Source: CAYZXT01 sp964482515 (GTDB taxonomy: Bacteria > Elusimicrobiota > Elusimicrobia > FEN-1173). From it: a DNA stretch of 64,000 nt. The notes under the pieces are model-generated. The model worked only from the letters and a program-made list of their open reading frames with translations. It did no database searches and was not told where the DNA came from. Made by a program: the position numbers and the translations under genes. The stretch covers positions 62,001-126,000 of the forward strand of contig CAYZXT010000003.1 of the NCBI GenBank assembly GCA_964482515.1, in the 5' to 3' direction. Numbering within the stretch: position 1 is the stretch's first letter; the number at the start of each line of letters is the position of its first letter. This document shows, one piece after another, positions 25,207 to 36,700 of the stretch.

Positions 25207-26565
25207 TTATTGGTCGCGTTTCGCCTTGGCGGTTTCGCTGACCTTCATCCGCTGCACTTCCTCGGCGACCTGCAGCGGCGTTTTTTCGCCGATCAAAATG
25301 GATTGGATGCCCTTGTCGAAGGACTCGATCACCGGGCCGTATTCCGCCACTGGGAAACGGCTGGGGTGGATGGTGGATTCCATATCGTCCGCGAACTGGC
25401 CGAGCACCGGCGGGATGTCGCCGATGGCGTCGGGGATCGCCGGGAGGTTCTTGGTTTCCTTGGCGAGGTAGACCTGCTGGTCTTTTTCCGTCAGCCATTT
25501 GAGGAACGCGAGGACCTTGTCTTTCTTGCCGGACTTGGCGTTGACCACGAAGGAGGAACCGGCCCCGCCCCAGATCACGCGGGGGTGTTTGGTCGACACG
25601 GCGGGCGGCAGGAAGGCGCCGTAGTTCAGGTTCGGGTTCATGCCCGCGTACACGTTCACGCCCCAGGACCCGTTGAAGGACATGGCGCCGCGTCCGTTGG
25701 CGAAATTCTGCTCCGCGGTCTTGTTGATCATGGTCACCACGCCGGGCGCCAGGATGCCGCTCTTGCGCAGTTCGTCGAAGTAACCGAAAAGCTTCACCCA
25801 TTCGGGGTCCGTGTACGGCACTTCGCCCCGCAGCGTTTTCATGACCTTCTCTTCGCCCATCAGATTGAAGGCGAGGTCCGACGCGAAACAATCGATGAGC
25901 CAGAGTTCCCCCCAGCCCGTGACCAGGCCCGGGATGTTGGCTTTCTTCAGCGCGAGAGCGAGGGCCAGGAATTCTTCCCAGGTTTGCGGCGGTTTTTCGG
26001 GATCCAGGCCGGCTTTCTTAAAGAGGTCCTTGTTGTAGAGCATCTGGATGTTGGTCACGTCCAGCGGCACGCCGTAGGTCCCGGCGGGGACGCCGTAGCC
26101 GTTTCCTTCCACAAAAGTGGTGTTCAGGAGGGCCTTGCTGAAGAAGCGTTTCCGCCACTGGCCCTGGTTCTCGTCCATGGCGGGCGAAAGGTTCTCCACA
26201 TGCCCCGCTTTGATGAAGCCGGCGAAGTCGCGGGACTCGCCTAGCACGCCGTAGATGTCCGGCAGCGTGCTGGTCTGGGCCGCGGCGCGGATCTTCTGGA
26301 CGTAGGAATCGGAGGGGGCGTAGAGTTCGAACCGCACGTCCACGCCGGTCAGGTCTTTATATTGTTGGGCCAGGACGTTGAAAGCGGATTCGCGGTCGGA
26401 CATCCAGTGCCAGACGGTGATCGAATCGGAGGAGGAAGCGGTGGGGCCGCCACAGGCGGTCAGGAACAAAATAGGGGAAAAGAAAAAGAGAAGAAACCGT
26501 TTAGGAAACGAGGAAAAGCGATTCGAGGAATATTTGGGGCCGCTGGGTGCAAAAGGGTTTCTCAC
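25207..26565 (-). CDS. Extracellular solute-binding lipoprotein, family 1
   Basis: The 452-residue product is a lipoprotein (lipobox FLTA-Cys38) followed by a family-1 sugar-binding fold: ITVWHWMSDRE near the N-terminus, LTGVDVRFELY and FNGSWGVNVY. It captures an oligosaccharide and delivers it to the two permeases encoded 9 bp downstream. The start codon is GTG at 26565, supported by AAGGAG eight bases upstream and by a near-consensus promoter. It heads the saccharide operon. Confidence 0.93.
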   Translation of the reverse strand: MRNPFAPSGPKYSSNRFSSFPKRFLLFFFSPILFLTACGGPTASSSDSITVWHWMSDRESAFNVLAQQYKDLTGVDVRFELYAPSDSYVQKIRAAAQTSTLPDIYGVLGESRDFAGFIKAGHVENLSPAMDENQGQWRKRFFSKALLNTTFVEGNGYGVPAGTYGVPLDVTNIQMLYNKDLFKKAGLDPEKPPQTWEEFLALALALKKANIPGLVTGWGELWLIDCFASDLAFNLMGEEKVMKTLRGEVPYTDPEWVKLFGYFDELRKSGILAPGVVTMINKTAEQNFANGRGAMSFNGSWGVNVYAGMNPNLNYGAFLPPAVSTKHPRVIWGGAGSSFVVNAKSGKKDKVLAFLKWLTEKDQQVYLAKETKNLPAIPDAIGDIPPVLGQFADDMESTIHPSRFPVAEYGPVIESFDKGIQSILIGEKTPLQVAEEVQRMKVSETAKAKRDQ

Positions 26566-26606
26566 GTCTTTTTCTCCTTCGATGTTGTAAGAGGATGGGG
26601 TTACTC

Positions 26607-26635
26607 ATTATAAGGAAATAACCCAATCTCGTCAA
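26607..26635 (-). promoter_or_regulatory. Promoter of the saccharide operon
   Basis: On the minus strand TTGACG (26635-26630), a 17-bp spacer and a perfect TATAAT (26612-26607) lie about 40 bp before the GTG start at 26565. Confidence 0.85.
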
Positions 26636-26679
26636 TCGCCGAATCGTTCCGGTTTTCTCTTAAATTCGCATCACACTTG

Positions 26680-26735
26680 CCTTGACGCTAGTCAAGGTCC
26701 GGGTCCGTCGGACTGGGCCTTGACGCCAGTCAAGG
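26680..26735. repeat. Two copies of an 18-bp palindrome upstream of the saccharide operon
   Basis: CCTTGACGCYAGTCAAGG occurs at 26680-26697 and 26718-26735, 38 bp apart, with a GTCC-GTC-GGAC dyad between them. Both lie upstream of the -35 box, consistent with a pair of regulator sites; they could instead be a small hairpin repeat. Confidence 0.6.
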
Positions 26736-26741
26736 TCTAAC

Positions 26742-26785
26742 AAAAAACCAAGGGGACGACTCACCGCCGGGCGAGCCGTCCCCTT
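26742..26785 (-). terminator. Rho-independent terminator of the 26804-27418 gene
   Basis: On the minus strand AAGGGGACG and CGTCCCCTT form a perfect 9-bp stem, extended by a partial GCTC/GAGT pairing, followed by GGTTTTTT. It starts about 20 bp after the stop codon. Confidence 0.9.
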
Positions 26786-26803
26786 GCGAAATTAAACAGT
26801 TTA

Positions 26804-27418
26804 TTATTTGGTGAAGCTGATGTCGTCCAGATAAATGACGGCGCCGTTGGGATTGGAATCCCGGGCCAACACCACGCAGAAACCGCCGATGACGTAGCTG
26901 AGGTCCGCGCCGCTGAGATCCACGGAATAGGACTGCCATTGGTCGGTCAGCACCAAGTTCTTGACCGCAACTTCGTCGGAGTCCGGATAGGTCCCTTTGA
27001 TTCCGCCGACCTTCACCTCAGAAAGGACTTCGCCGCCCTTTTCGCCGCGGGCCCAGAAGACCAGTTTCTTCGCGCCGGTCAGGTCCAGTCCGGCCTTGGC
27101 CTTGGTGCCCCAATTGTTCTGGGGGTTCTGCCAGTAGATCCCAGCCCATCCGCCCGCGCCCTGGGCTTTGTAGCCAATGCGGATGCCGTTCTTACCCGAG
27201 CGAGGGCGATTTGTGTCCGCGTCCGTGAACGAAAGATCGGAAAGGTCTCCCATCCAACCGGCGGGGCTGAAATTGTTGCTGGTGGCTTTCGCGTCCGTAT
27301 AGACGCTCAGAGACTTGAATCCGCCGGCGTCTTTGGCGTCTTTTTTCGGCGCGGCCAAAAGAATGGATGAGCTTAAAAGCGTTGATAGCAGAATCAGACT
27401 ACCTACTTTATTTCGCAT
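26804..27418 (-). CDS. Small secreted carbohydrate-binding-like protein
   Basis: AGGAGG (27434-27429) ten bases upstream fixes the start at the ATG at 27418, which opens a signal peptide (MRNKVGSLILL...LLAA). In-frame codons up to 27502 are not used. The 204-residue product is one beta-sandwich, with DLTGAKKLVFWARG and a terminal VIYLDDISFTK, the pattern of CBM11-like or family-discoidin glycan-binding modules. It is monocistronic with its own terminator, and lies just upstream of the saccharide operon, so a role in capturing the same glycan is likely but inferred. Confidence 0.82.
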   Translation of the reverse strand: MRNKVGSLILLSTLLSSSILLAAPKKDAKDAGGFKSLSVYTDAKATSNNFSPAGWMGDLSDLSFTDADTNRPRSGKNGIRIGYKAQGAGGWAGIYWQNPQNNWGTKAKAGLDLTGAKKLVFWARGEKGGEVLSEVKVGGIKGTYPDSDEVAVKNLVLTDQWQSYSVDLSGADLSYVIGGFCVVLARDSNPNGAVIYLDDISFTK

Positions 27419-27745
27419 GGTGCAAATACCTCCTGTGTCGGTCTTCATGACCGTGTAGTGGATGCGTTCGCTCAAATGCAACTCTCTTGCCAATCTGTTC
27501 ATCCGGCGATGCTTCCATCAACATTAAGACCATCGGCATGCGCAAAAAGCGAAAGGATTGTGCGCCGGCGGGTGGATATCATCGCAGAGGACGGTTCGAA
27601 TCTCAAAGAACGGCATTCTGATGCAAGACGATAGTATTTTTCCCCGCGAAAGGCCAGAGGGCAAGGACGTTTTGTCAAAAAGCCCGCCGCACCATAATAA
27701 TACGGCGGACCCATGACAAGAGGACCGGGTAAGTTGCTGGTCTGT
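27419..27745. other. 327-bp intergenic region
   Basis: It holds the ribosome-binding site of the 26804-27418 gene and the terminator of the giant gene that ends at 27746. No promoter stands out, although one must exist, and no open frame here has coding character. Confidence 0.6.
27676..27708 (-). terminator. Rho-independent terminator of the 3,246-residue giant gene
   Basis: On the minus strand CCGCCG and CGGCGG (27708-27703 and 27689-27684) pair around an AT-rich loop and are followed by GCTTTTTG. It starts about 40 bp after the stop at 27746. Confidence 0.75.
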
Positions 27746-30700
27746 TTACGCGGCTTCGAGCGTTCTTTCGATCGCTTTGAGGCCCTGATATATTTGGTTC
27801 ATGATTTCGGCCGTGCCCTGCAGGACGAACGCGGCGTTGAGCGCCAGCGAAATGATCACATGCTGGAGGTTTTCAATATCATCCTTGGACATTCCCAGGA
27901 GCTCTAGGTTATCGGCGTCGATGAAAATACCCGCCAATTCCTCGACCGCCGCATATCCGTGTATTCCGTTCTTGCTTAGCTGGATTTTTTCGGCCAGGAG
28001 CGTTCCGCCCAAGGCCACTTTTCCATCCTGTGTCAATCTCGCCTGAACAGTTATGACGCTTGGGGCGCCTTCGATTTCTTTCAGGCGCTCCCGGATCATG
28101 GTCACGACAAGGCTGTTCTTGTCTCCGTCCTCCGTGTAGATAACGAGCTGATCGGCCCTTTCAACCGGAATCCGCTCGAACAGCTGCTGGACGAAGCGGG
28201 CGGTGGAGCCTGGGCGCTTCGCTTCTTGCGCCGGCAAGCCGTAGGCGATGACCGGGAACGTCCCCAGTTGATCCGGGAATTGCGCCCGGTCTGCCAAGCT
28301 CACGTTGGCCTGGCGGGCCGCTTCCACCGTTGCCACGAGAGCTTCCGTTAAATCGGCCGCCCCGGTATCCGTTAAACGGCCGCTTTCAACCAGCGGCGTC
28401 ACCAGGGTTTGAACGACCTCGTTCCGCGCGTCGTCAGGGCTGACGGTCCCGGACATCAAGGCATACCCGGCCGTGGTGGCAGGGACGGCGCCCGGGTTTC
28501 GCAGAAGCAACTCCCTGAGGTGATTCGGCGCTTCCCGAAGATCGGGTAATTGAACTTCGATTTCTGGAATCAGAGAGCCGAGCGGTTTCCATTCCGAGGA
28601 TAATTCCTTCCCCCGGCGTAGTTCGAAAGCGCCCACAATCAATCCGGTGGTTCCAACGTAAGCGGCCACCCCCGCAATCAACGCGAGCACGCTGCCGGCT
28701 TCCGGATGGATAACGGCCAATCCGATGGAGGCCAGAGCCACGGCCAGGGAAACGATGCCGCTGACGATGTTCACTTTGGCCGGGGTACGCCCGATGATGT
28801 CGTCCGCTTGTTCCCCCCGCAATAGAACGTTGACTCCGATCGCGCGGGATGTCACGACGAATCCGTTCACTTCGCGCCCGTAGGCTTTGGCCAACAGGTA
28901 GTGCGTCAATTCATGGATGGCGATCTGGACGCTGAGGAACAACCGCCAGGGCCAGTTCAGGAATGCGAAATCCCCCTGGAAGGGGCTGGCGGCGGATGAT
29001 TCAAGAATAGCAGCGTCGTCCATCAAATCCGTGGGGACGAGGTCGCCCTTGACGACGTAGTAGAGGATGCCGCCCTCTTCTTCAACAAGCGGGATGTTGG
29101 CCTCATAGCTTTCGGCGGGGCCTGTCCACTGTTTGGTGGCCAGGAACCGCAGGTGCCGTATGACTTTCATCAATCGGTCTTGCGGGGACATTTTATTGAA
29201 GGCTTCCAAATCGATGTTCTTGACGGAATTTACGCCCACCGTGCCGATCCTGGCTCCGGCGGCGGCCGCCACCCGGGTGGCTTCCCACATGTTCGTCTCG
29301 AATTTGACGCCCACGCCGTCCCCGCTCCTGGTCGGCTTAGGGTCGATCAGGGTCGGGAACTTCGCCCGTCCGCGGTTGGCGATGGCTTCCCGGCCCGCCG
29401 CGTCCGCGGCCATGTACTCCGCCAGGAACTCTTCGTAGGTCTGGTCGGCGTCGCGCCGGTAGATGAAATAGACGTATTTCGGCCGGAAGAACCCCGCCGC
29501 GTTATTGAACCAATAGGTGTCCGCCGAGGTGATCCGCCGGACAAACTTTAATTCGCCCGATGCGGATTCAAACACCTGCAGTTTTTCGTTGGCGAGGAAT
29601 TGCTCCAGCTCTTCCTCGGTCGAAATCCTTCCCGGTTCGATGTCCATCCGATAGGCCATCAGGTCAATTCCCCCCTCTTGAAGGGTCTTCTGGGCCAAGG
29701 CGCGGATTCGGTCCTTATCGGAAATGAGGGTATACCCCCGCTTTTTCATCTCTTTGACGAAAGCGTCCCAGGTGGCGTTAAAGCTCGCGTCCTCGGTCAG
29801 AATGTGCGTTTCGCCCTCGTTGACGACCAGCGCTCCGCCCCTCATCCCCGGCGCCCGGGGCGACACTTCCGCCTGGAAATCCAGGTCGCGTTCCAGGAAC
29901 AGATCAAGCGCAATCAGCCAGTCTTCTCCAAATGTTGCCGCGGTGTTGTCGATGTTGCGCACATACAGGTATTCCGCGTTCATCAGTTCCAGGAACAACC
30001 CGGAACTTACCATCTGATGGAAAAATTCGCCGTGGCCCGTGGCCGCCGGTTCGTTGACGATCACACCGGACGTGTCGCCCGCTTGGATTTGCCGCTCGAC
30101 TTCTTCGGCCTTGGCCAAGGCGCGCGCGTACCCCTCTTCCCCGCTCGCACTGATGATTTTGTCTTTCAGCTTTACGGTATCGGCCACAGTCCCGACGTAT
30201 TTGATGCCCATTTGATACTCCGGGGTCATGACTTCGCCCTGCACCCCGTATTTGTTTCGCAAAGCCAATTCACCCTGCAATTCGTTTTCGTTGTAGTTTT
30301 TGTTGGTCACGATCAGCACTCTGTTGTGCCGGAAATTATTCATTTGCCGGGCGAGGGCGGCCTCGAAGCGCGCCACATTCGTCATGAACGCGCCCAGGAA
30401 CGTATAGACCTGCCCGTCCACCACCCCGATGGGGACGGCCGCTTTCGAAAGAATGGTGGTTTTCAACCCGTTGTACATCCGGTGCAGCATATCCTTCGCT
30501 TCTTGCGGGACGTTGTCCCCGGTCACGTTCATGCGGCTGGATTCGCCGCCGGCCAATACGACTTTTACGCCGTTCCCGCGGGCTTCCGTTACCGCCGCTC
30601 GCCGCATCCGCAGGCGTCGTTCCTTTTCGGACATCTCCGCCAGCATCGGCACGTCCCCTTGTTTGCTCGGACGGAAATTGTATTCGATCGGCGACGTCGT

Positions 30701-33700
30701 CAATTCCCCCCGGTGATACGCCGCTCCACGCTCTTGCAGCGCCCTTTCCATTGTGGTGACGGTCTCCTGCGGTTGGGTGGCTGGAGAATCCTCCCCGCGC
30801 AAATGCGCGATAAGAGCGTTTCGGGTCTCGGCGTCAATCCGGATCGGAATGGGCGCTTTCGCCGTAGCCTGGGCGACAGGTTTGAAAGAGAATGTCACGT
30901 CCAGATAGGGGAAGCCGTAAAAGTGGGTGCTTTCCCGCTCGAATCCATGGCTCATGAAGATGCTTTCCCACTGCTCCACCGTCGCGTAGTTATATTCCAT
31001 GTCGATGGCGTTGCGTCCGTTGAGGACAACGTTGGAAAACCAATCTTGGAAGGCCATGAAGTTTTGGATGCGCGCCTCTCCCATATCCAGCAATTCCTGG
31101 GTCAGTGCGGCATCGAAAGTCAAATCATCCAGGGCGTGGTCCTTCACCGTGCTGTCCTCGCGCAGGACGACCACGCCGTTCGGTTTTAGGACGCGACGCA
31201 CTTCCTCAAGCAACGGATGGATATACTGGGAAGGCACGTGGTGCAGCATGCAGCTCATGATGAGAACGTCGACCGATTGGTCCTCAAACTGCAACCTCGC
31301 CGGGTCCTCCTGCTGCAAGAATTCTGCGTTCGGAAGGTCGGCCGGTTCAGGCTCTCGGCCCATTTGTTCCGCGCTGAAAATGTCCGTGGCGATGGCCCTG
31401 GCCTGGGGAAATTTACGGGCCAAGCGGGCGTTCAACCCGCTGGGGCCGGCGCCCACATCCACAATCACCGCACCCGGCTGGATCGAATCTTCCGGTATAT
31501 GCCTCAGGATTTTCGTGTGGGTCTTCAGATCGTCCGGTCGGTAGAACACCATGGCGTCCCAGGTTTGGCGGTCTAACCCATTTTCCTTCAGGAGAGCGTA
31601 CACCGCTTCGCGCCCTCGGAGAGGGTTGTCGGCGTTGGTTTTAAGCACATCGAAAACTTTTTTCATCAAAGCATCGTCCAACGCGGGCAGGGCCTGTTTG
31701 TCCGCAGGCAATTGCCCCAACTCGCGCGCCCTGTTGTACAGCCGCGCTTTCGCCTGATAGGCCTTGATGAAAATGTTTTCCAGTTGCGGGTCGTCTATGA
31801 GGTGCCGGATCGGATTAACGGTCCCGGTAAGAGGATGCTGTTCGCGCCAAGTCCTTAAGAACTCTTCGATCCGTTCCGCCATTTCCGCGGGAACGGCTTT
31901 GGAGCCCGGGTTCCGGAGATACTGGTCCACGCGGCTTTCGAGAGACGCCTGGATCCGGTTATTTTTAACGGCATGAGGAACGATGACCATGAGGGCGCTG
32001 ACGGCGACGATCAAAAGGCCGGGCGCAGTCGCCAGTCCCAAAGACACTCCCAGGGACATGAATAGTATGCCGATGACCGGCAGGCCTTTGAAGCTGAAGA
32101 AAACCGTGTTGGTGGCGCGGAAGGCGGAGCGGAGATTGCCACGGGACACTTCGCCGTTGGGACCGAGAACGCCCAGGGAAAAGTGCAGAAGGAACATGAC
32201 GCCATAGACCATGACAAAGACAGCGGCGGCGGCTTGGGGAACCGCGACGAGTAAATGCAGGAGGTCCGCGGGCGGGCCCTGCGGCATCAGCCCCGATAGC
32301 TGGAGGAGGGCGAACAGGACGATGGCGGTGGACTCAAAAATACCCACCCACGTCAGACCAAAAGGATTGCGGTTCGGATCGGTGAAGCTCCAGTTCCGCC
32401 AGAACGCCAAGGCCCCTGCAGTATCATCCGATTCCATCAAATCCGTGGGGACGAGGTCGCCCTTGACGACGTAGTAGAGGATGCCGCCCTCTTCTTCAAC
32501 AAGCGGGATGTTGGCCTCATAGCTTTCGGCGGGGCCTGTCCACTGTTTGGTGGCCAGGAACCGCAGGTGCCGTATGACTTTCATCAATCGGTCTTGCGGG
32601 GACATTTTATTGAAGGCTTCCAAATCGATGTTCTTGACGGAATTTACGCCCACCGTGCCGATCCTGGCTCCGGCGGCGGCCGCCACCCGGGTGGCTTCCC
32701 ACATGTTCGTCTCGAATTTGACGCCCACGCCGTCCCCGCTCCTGGTCGGCTTAGGGTCGATCAGGGTCGGGAACTTCGCCCGTCCGCGGTTGGCGATGGC
32801 TTCCCGGCCCGCCGCGTCCGCGGCCATGTACTCCGCCAGGAACTCTTCGTAGGTCTGGTCGGCGTCGCGCCGGTAGATGAAATAGACGTATTTCGGCCGG
32901 AAGAACCCCGCCGCGTTATTGAACCAATAGGTGTCCGCCGAGGTGATCCGCCGGACAAACTTTAATTCGCCCGATGCGGATTCAAACACCTGCAGTTTTT
33001 CGTTGGCGAGGAATTGCTCCAGCTCTTCCTCGGTCGAAATCCTTCCCGGTTCGATGTCCATCCGATAGGCCATCAGGTCAATTCCCCCCTCTTGAAGGGT
33101 CTTCTGGGCCAAGGCGCGGATTCGGTCCTTATCGGAAATGAGGGTATACCCCCGCTTTTTCATCTCTTTGACGAAAGCGTCCCAGGTGGCGTTAAAGCTC
33201 GCGTCCTCGGTCAGAATGTGCGTTTCGCCCTCGTTGACGACCAGCGCTCCGCCCCTCATCCCCGGCGCCCGGGGCGACACTTCCGCCTGGAAATCCAGGT
33301 CGCGTTCCAGGAACAGATCAAGCGCAATCAGCCAGTCTTCTCCAAATGTTGCCGCGGTGTTGTCGATGTTGCGCACATACAGGTATTCCGCGTTCATCAG
33401 TTCCAGGAACAACCCGGAACTTACCATCTGATGGAAAAATTCGCCGTGGCCCGTGGCCGCCGGTTCGTTGACGATCACACCGGACGTGTCGCCCGCTTGG
33501 ATTTGCCGCTCGACTTCTTCGGCCTTGGCCAAGGCGCGCGCGTACCCCTCTTCCCCGCTCGCACTGATGATTTTGTCTTTCAGCTTTACGGTATCGGCCA
33601 CAGTCCCGACGTATTTGATGCCCATTTGATACTCCGGGGTCATGACTTCGCCCTGCACCCCGTATTTGTTTCGCAAAGCCAATTCACCCTGCAATTCGTT

Positions 33701-36700
33701 TTCGTTGTAGTTTTTGTTGGTCACGATCAGCACTCTGTTGTGCCGGAAATTATTCATTTGCCGGGCGAGGGCGGCCTCGAAGCGCGCCACATTCGTCATG
33801 AACGCGCCCAGGAACGTATAGACCTGCCCGTCCACCACCCCGATGGGGACGGCCGCTTTCGAAAGAATGGTGGTTTTCAACCCGTTGTACATCCGGTGCA
33901 GCATATCCTTCGCTTCTTGCGGGACGTTGTCCCCGGTCACGTTCATGCGGCTGGATTCGCCGCCGGCCAATACGACTTTTACGCCGTTCCCGCGGGCTTC
34001 CGTTACCGCCGCTCGCCGCATCCGCAGGCGTCGTTCCTTTTCGGACATCTCCGCCAGCATCGGCACGTCCCCTTGTTTGCTCGGACGGAAATTGTATTCG
34101 ATCGGCGACGTCGTCAATTCCCCCCGGTGATACGCCGCTCCACGCTCTTGCAGCGCCTTTTCCATGTCGGCATATCGGTTGATGATCCCGACCACTTCTT
34201 CGATGTCTTTCAGTTCGAGCATGTCGAGCAATGGCACCGGTTCGCCTTTGACGTCGTAGATGGGGTTGCCCATCATTTTCTGAACCTGATCCATCGTGAG
34301 GCCGGCGTTCAAGAGTTGGCGGGTGACGGTCAATTCATCGATCGCTTCAACGTCGAAATAGGCCATCACTTCCCGGTTGGTGTTGAGGATGCCGGAACTG
34401 TAATGGACGAGATTGAGCCTTCCGCCGAACGGTATATCGGCGGGAAGCCTGAATAAATCAAGAGTGCCGAGTATGACCTTCTGGGCCAGGGCGCGAAAAC
34501 TGTTCGGATTGTTATTGACGGCTTCCATGGGATCGGTATCGCCGATGATGTTGTTGCGGATGGCTTCCAAAGAATGCGCATCGGACCCGGGGCGCATGAC
34601 GAGGGCGACCACAAAGCGTCCTTCGATCGCGTAATCCCGTTCCATAATGGGGCACCAGAGGTTTTGCACAAGGAACGGTTCGCCGCCGTTAAACCCATTG
34701 ACGCCGTCCACATACCCCACCCGCTTGTTCGGGGCGAACTTCTGGATCTTTGATCCATCGTTCCAAAAGTCGTTCAGGTCCTCGTAGGTGAATCCCGCGG
34801 CGAGCAACTCATCATAGGTGAAGGATTTCGTACCCGCGGGGATTTCGATCTTTTTATCCCTTGCAAAGGCCGCGATGGCGCGTTCTTTGTCGGACGCCGA
34901 CAACGGATTCATGGCGAACTCGATGGCTTCCGAATATTGTTTGCGGAATTTTTCAACCAGCTCCGGGCCGGACGCCATGATCCGGGCCGCGGCCACGGAA
35001 TATCCGCTTGCCCCGAATCGTTGCATCATCATTTCCAGTAAGCGGCGGTCCAACGAGGTCGTGGGTTTGAACATGAGGACGGATTCGGAACGGTTGGCGA
35101 CAGGATTTTCATCCGCCTGATATCCCTTGACGACGCCTTCCTGTAATTGTCCCGTGACGCTGCCGTCAGCCTGAAGATTGGGGACGCGGGCCATGATTTG
35201 GTCGACGATATCAGTGTCGTTGGACGATGTTCTTGGTCTGTAAACGAGGAAAAGAATGAGGGGCAAAATCAGGGCAGAGGCGACCGCGGCGAAACCGGCG
35301 ATTGAATAGACGCTGGTTTGGGCCCGGGCGTAAACCCGGGCGCGTTCGGCTCTCGGCATTCTGGAGAGAACCCAAACAACCATGGCGACGGACAGCATGT
35401 ATCCCCACATCATGGCGCCCGCCATAACGAATGTGGACTGAAGGGCGAACGCCGCCCCAGTCAGAATCAAGGGTGAGGCGGCGATCACAGCCTGGACCGC
35501 AACATCTTGGGAAGTCCACCAGCCTGAGATTTTTTCCAGGACCGACCGGAAAACGTTGGCGACGTTCGCCTGGGCCTTTCGAATTTCAAAACGTTGGTCA
35601 ATAAAACCGATTTCCAAATTCGTCAACGGGATCCGGATGAACCGGCCGGTGTGGATGGCCTCGTCCGCGGCGAGGGCGACTGGCGCCGGGTCTGCCGCCG
35701 GAACGCCCGCGAACGCCGCGGCGGCGGTGCCGCGCGGCAACGGAATATACAGTTTCTCCCCCAAGAGCATCTTCTCCAGCGGGATGTGCTTCATGGCGAA
35801 AAGACTGAGGTATCCATTGCCGGTCGCGCTCTTATCGATCTCGCCCACTTTGGGGGTAAGCGTGACGTAGGAACAACCTTTATCCTTCAATATCGACTCC
35901 AGTCCCGGCGTGTGGAAGCCGCCGGCAACCAGGACCATGTGCCGGCTTTTGACGGAGTTGGCTTTGGCCAAGAGGTTGGAAATCATGGCGCTGTTGCGTT
36001 GTTCCGCGGCAACGTAGAAACGCTCAAAAACTGGAAGGGCGGATTGGAGCGCCGTGTTGTCCGCCGAAATGCCGCCCAGGTCGGCTATTCTGGCCGGGAT
36101 ATTTCGGATTTCTGTTCGGCGGGCTTGATAGGTTTTCCATGACGCCGGGCTGAAGGTGTGGGCCTGGAGGTCGGAAAGCATGCGCACGTCTTCAGATAGG
36201 CGCAACAGGTTCCTTTGAGATTCGGTTTTGCCGAGCTTGGCCATGACAACGTCTTTCAACGTTTCCACTTGGCTGAAGAGTTGGTATTTCTCGATACGTT
36301 CGGCTTTGAGGACGTATTGAATATAGGAATTGAACGCCTTGAAATTCGCCAAACGCACGCCGTTTTCATCGGAAAGAACCGTCAGATAATCATAATAGCG
36401 GCCATAGCTGATTTGACCGGCGCGGTAAGCGAGGCTGAGCTGGAGCAGTTTGTTCAAGTCGGCTTGGTCCAGTTTCTCCGCGAGGGCCTGAATCAATTGA
36501 GCGCGCTCTTGTTCCACCTTCTTGAAATCAATCGAGTCCTCCAGAGCCAGGACTTCGAGCAATTTTTTGATTTCCGGAAAACGGGGTAGATCAGCTCCGG
36601 CGCGGTCGGAAAGGAAGCGTACGTAGTGCAACAAGCCGAGTTCCCCTTTGTGATAGGAAGCAAGGTTTTCTTCCAGGGCCCAGAGATTCAGATCATAGTG

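Noticed and set aside
24787..26244. 485-codon plus-strand frame
   Set aside because: Antisense to the permease and solute-binding genes, whose family motifs are clear.
29600..31189. 529-codon plus-strand frame, repeated at 33014-34456
   Set aside because: Antisense shadows of the duplicated UDPGP-type module; their similarity to each other only reflects the DNA repeat.
29019..34165. The 1.73-kb repeat as an insertion sequence or composite transposon
   Set aside because: No transposase, no terminal inverted repeats; the unit is an in-frame coding module with only a 5-bp direct repeat at its ends.
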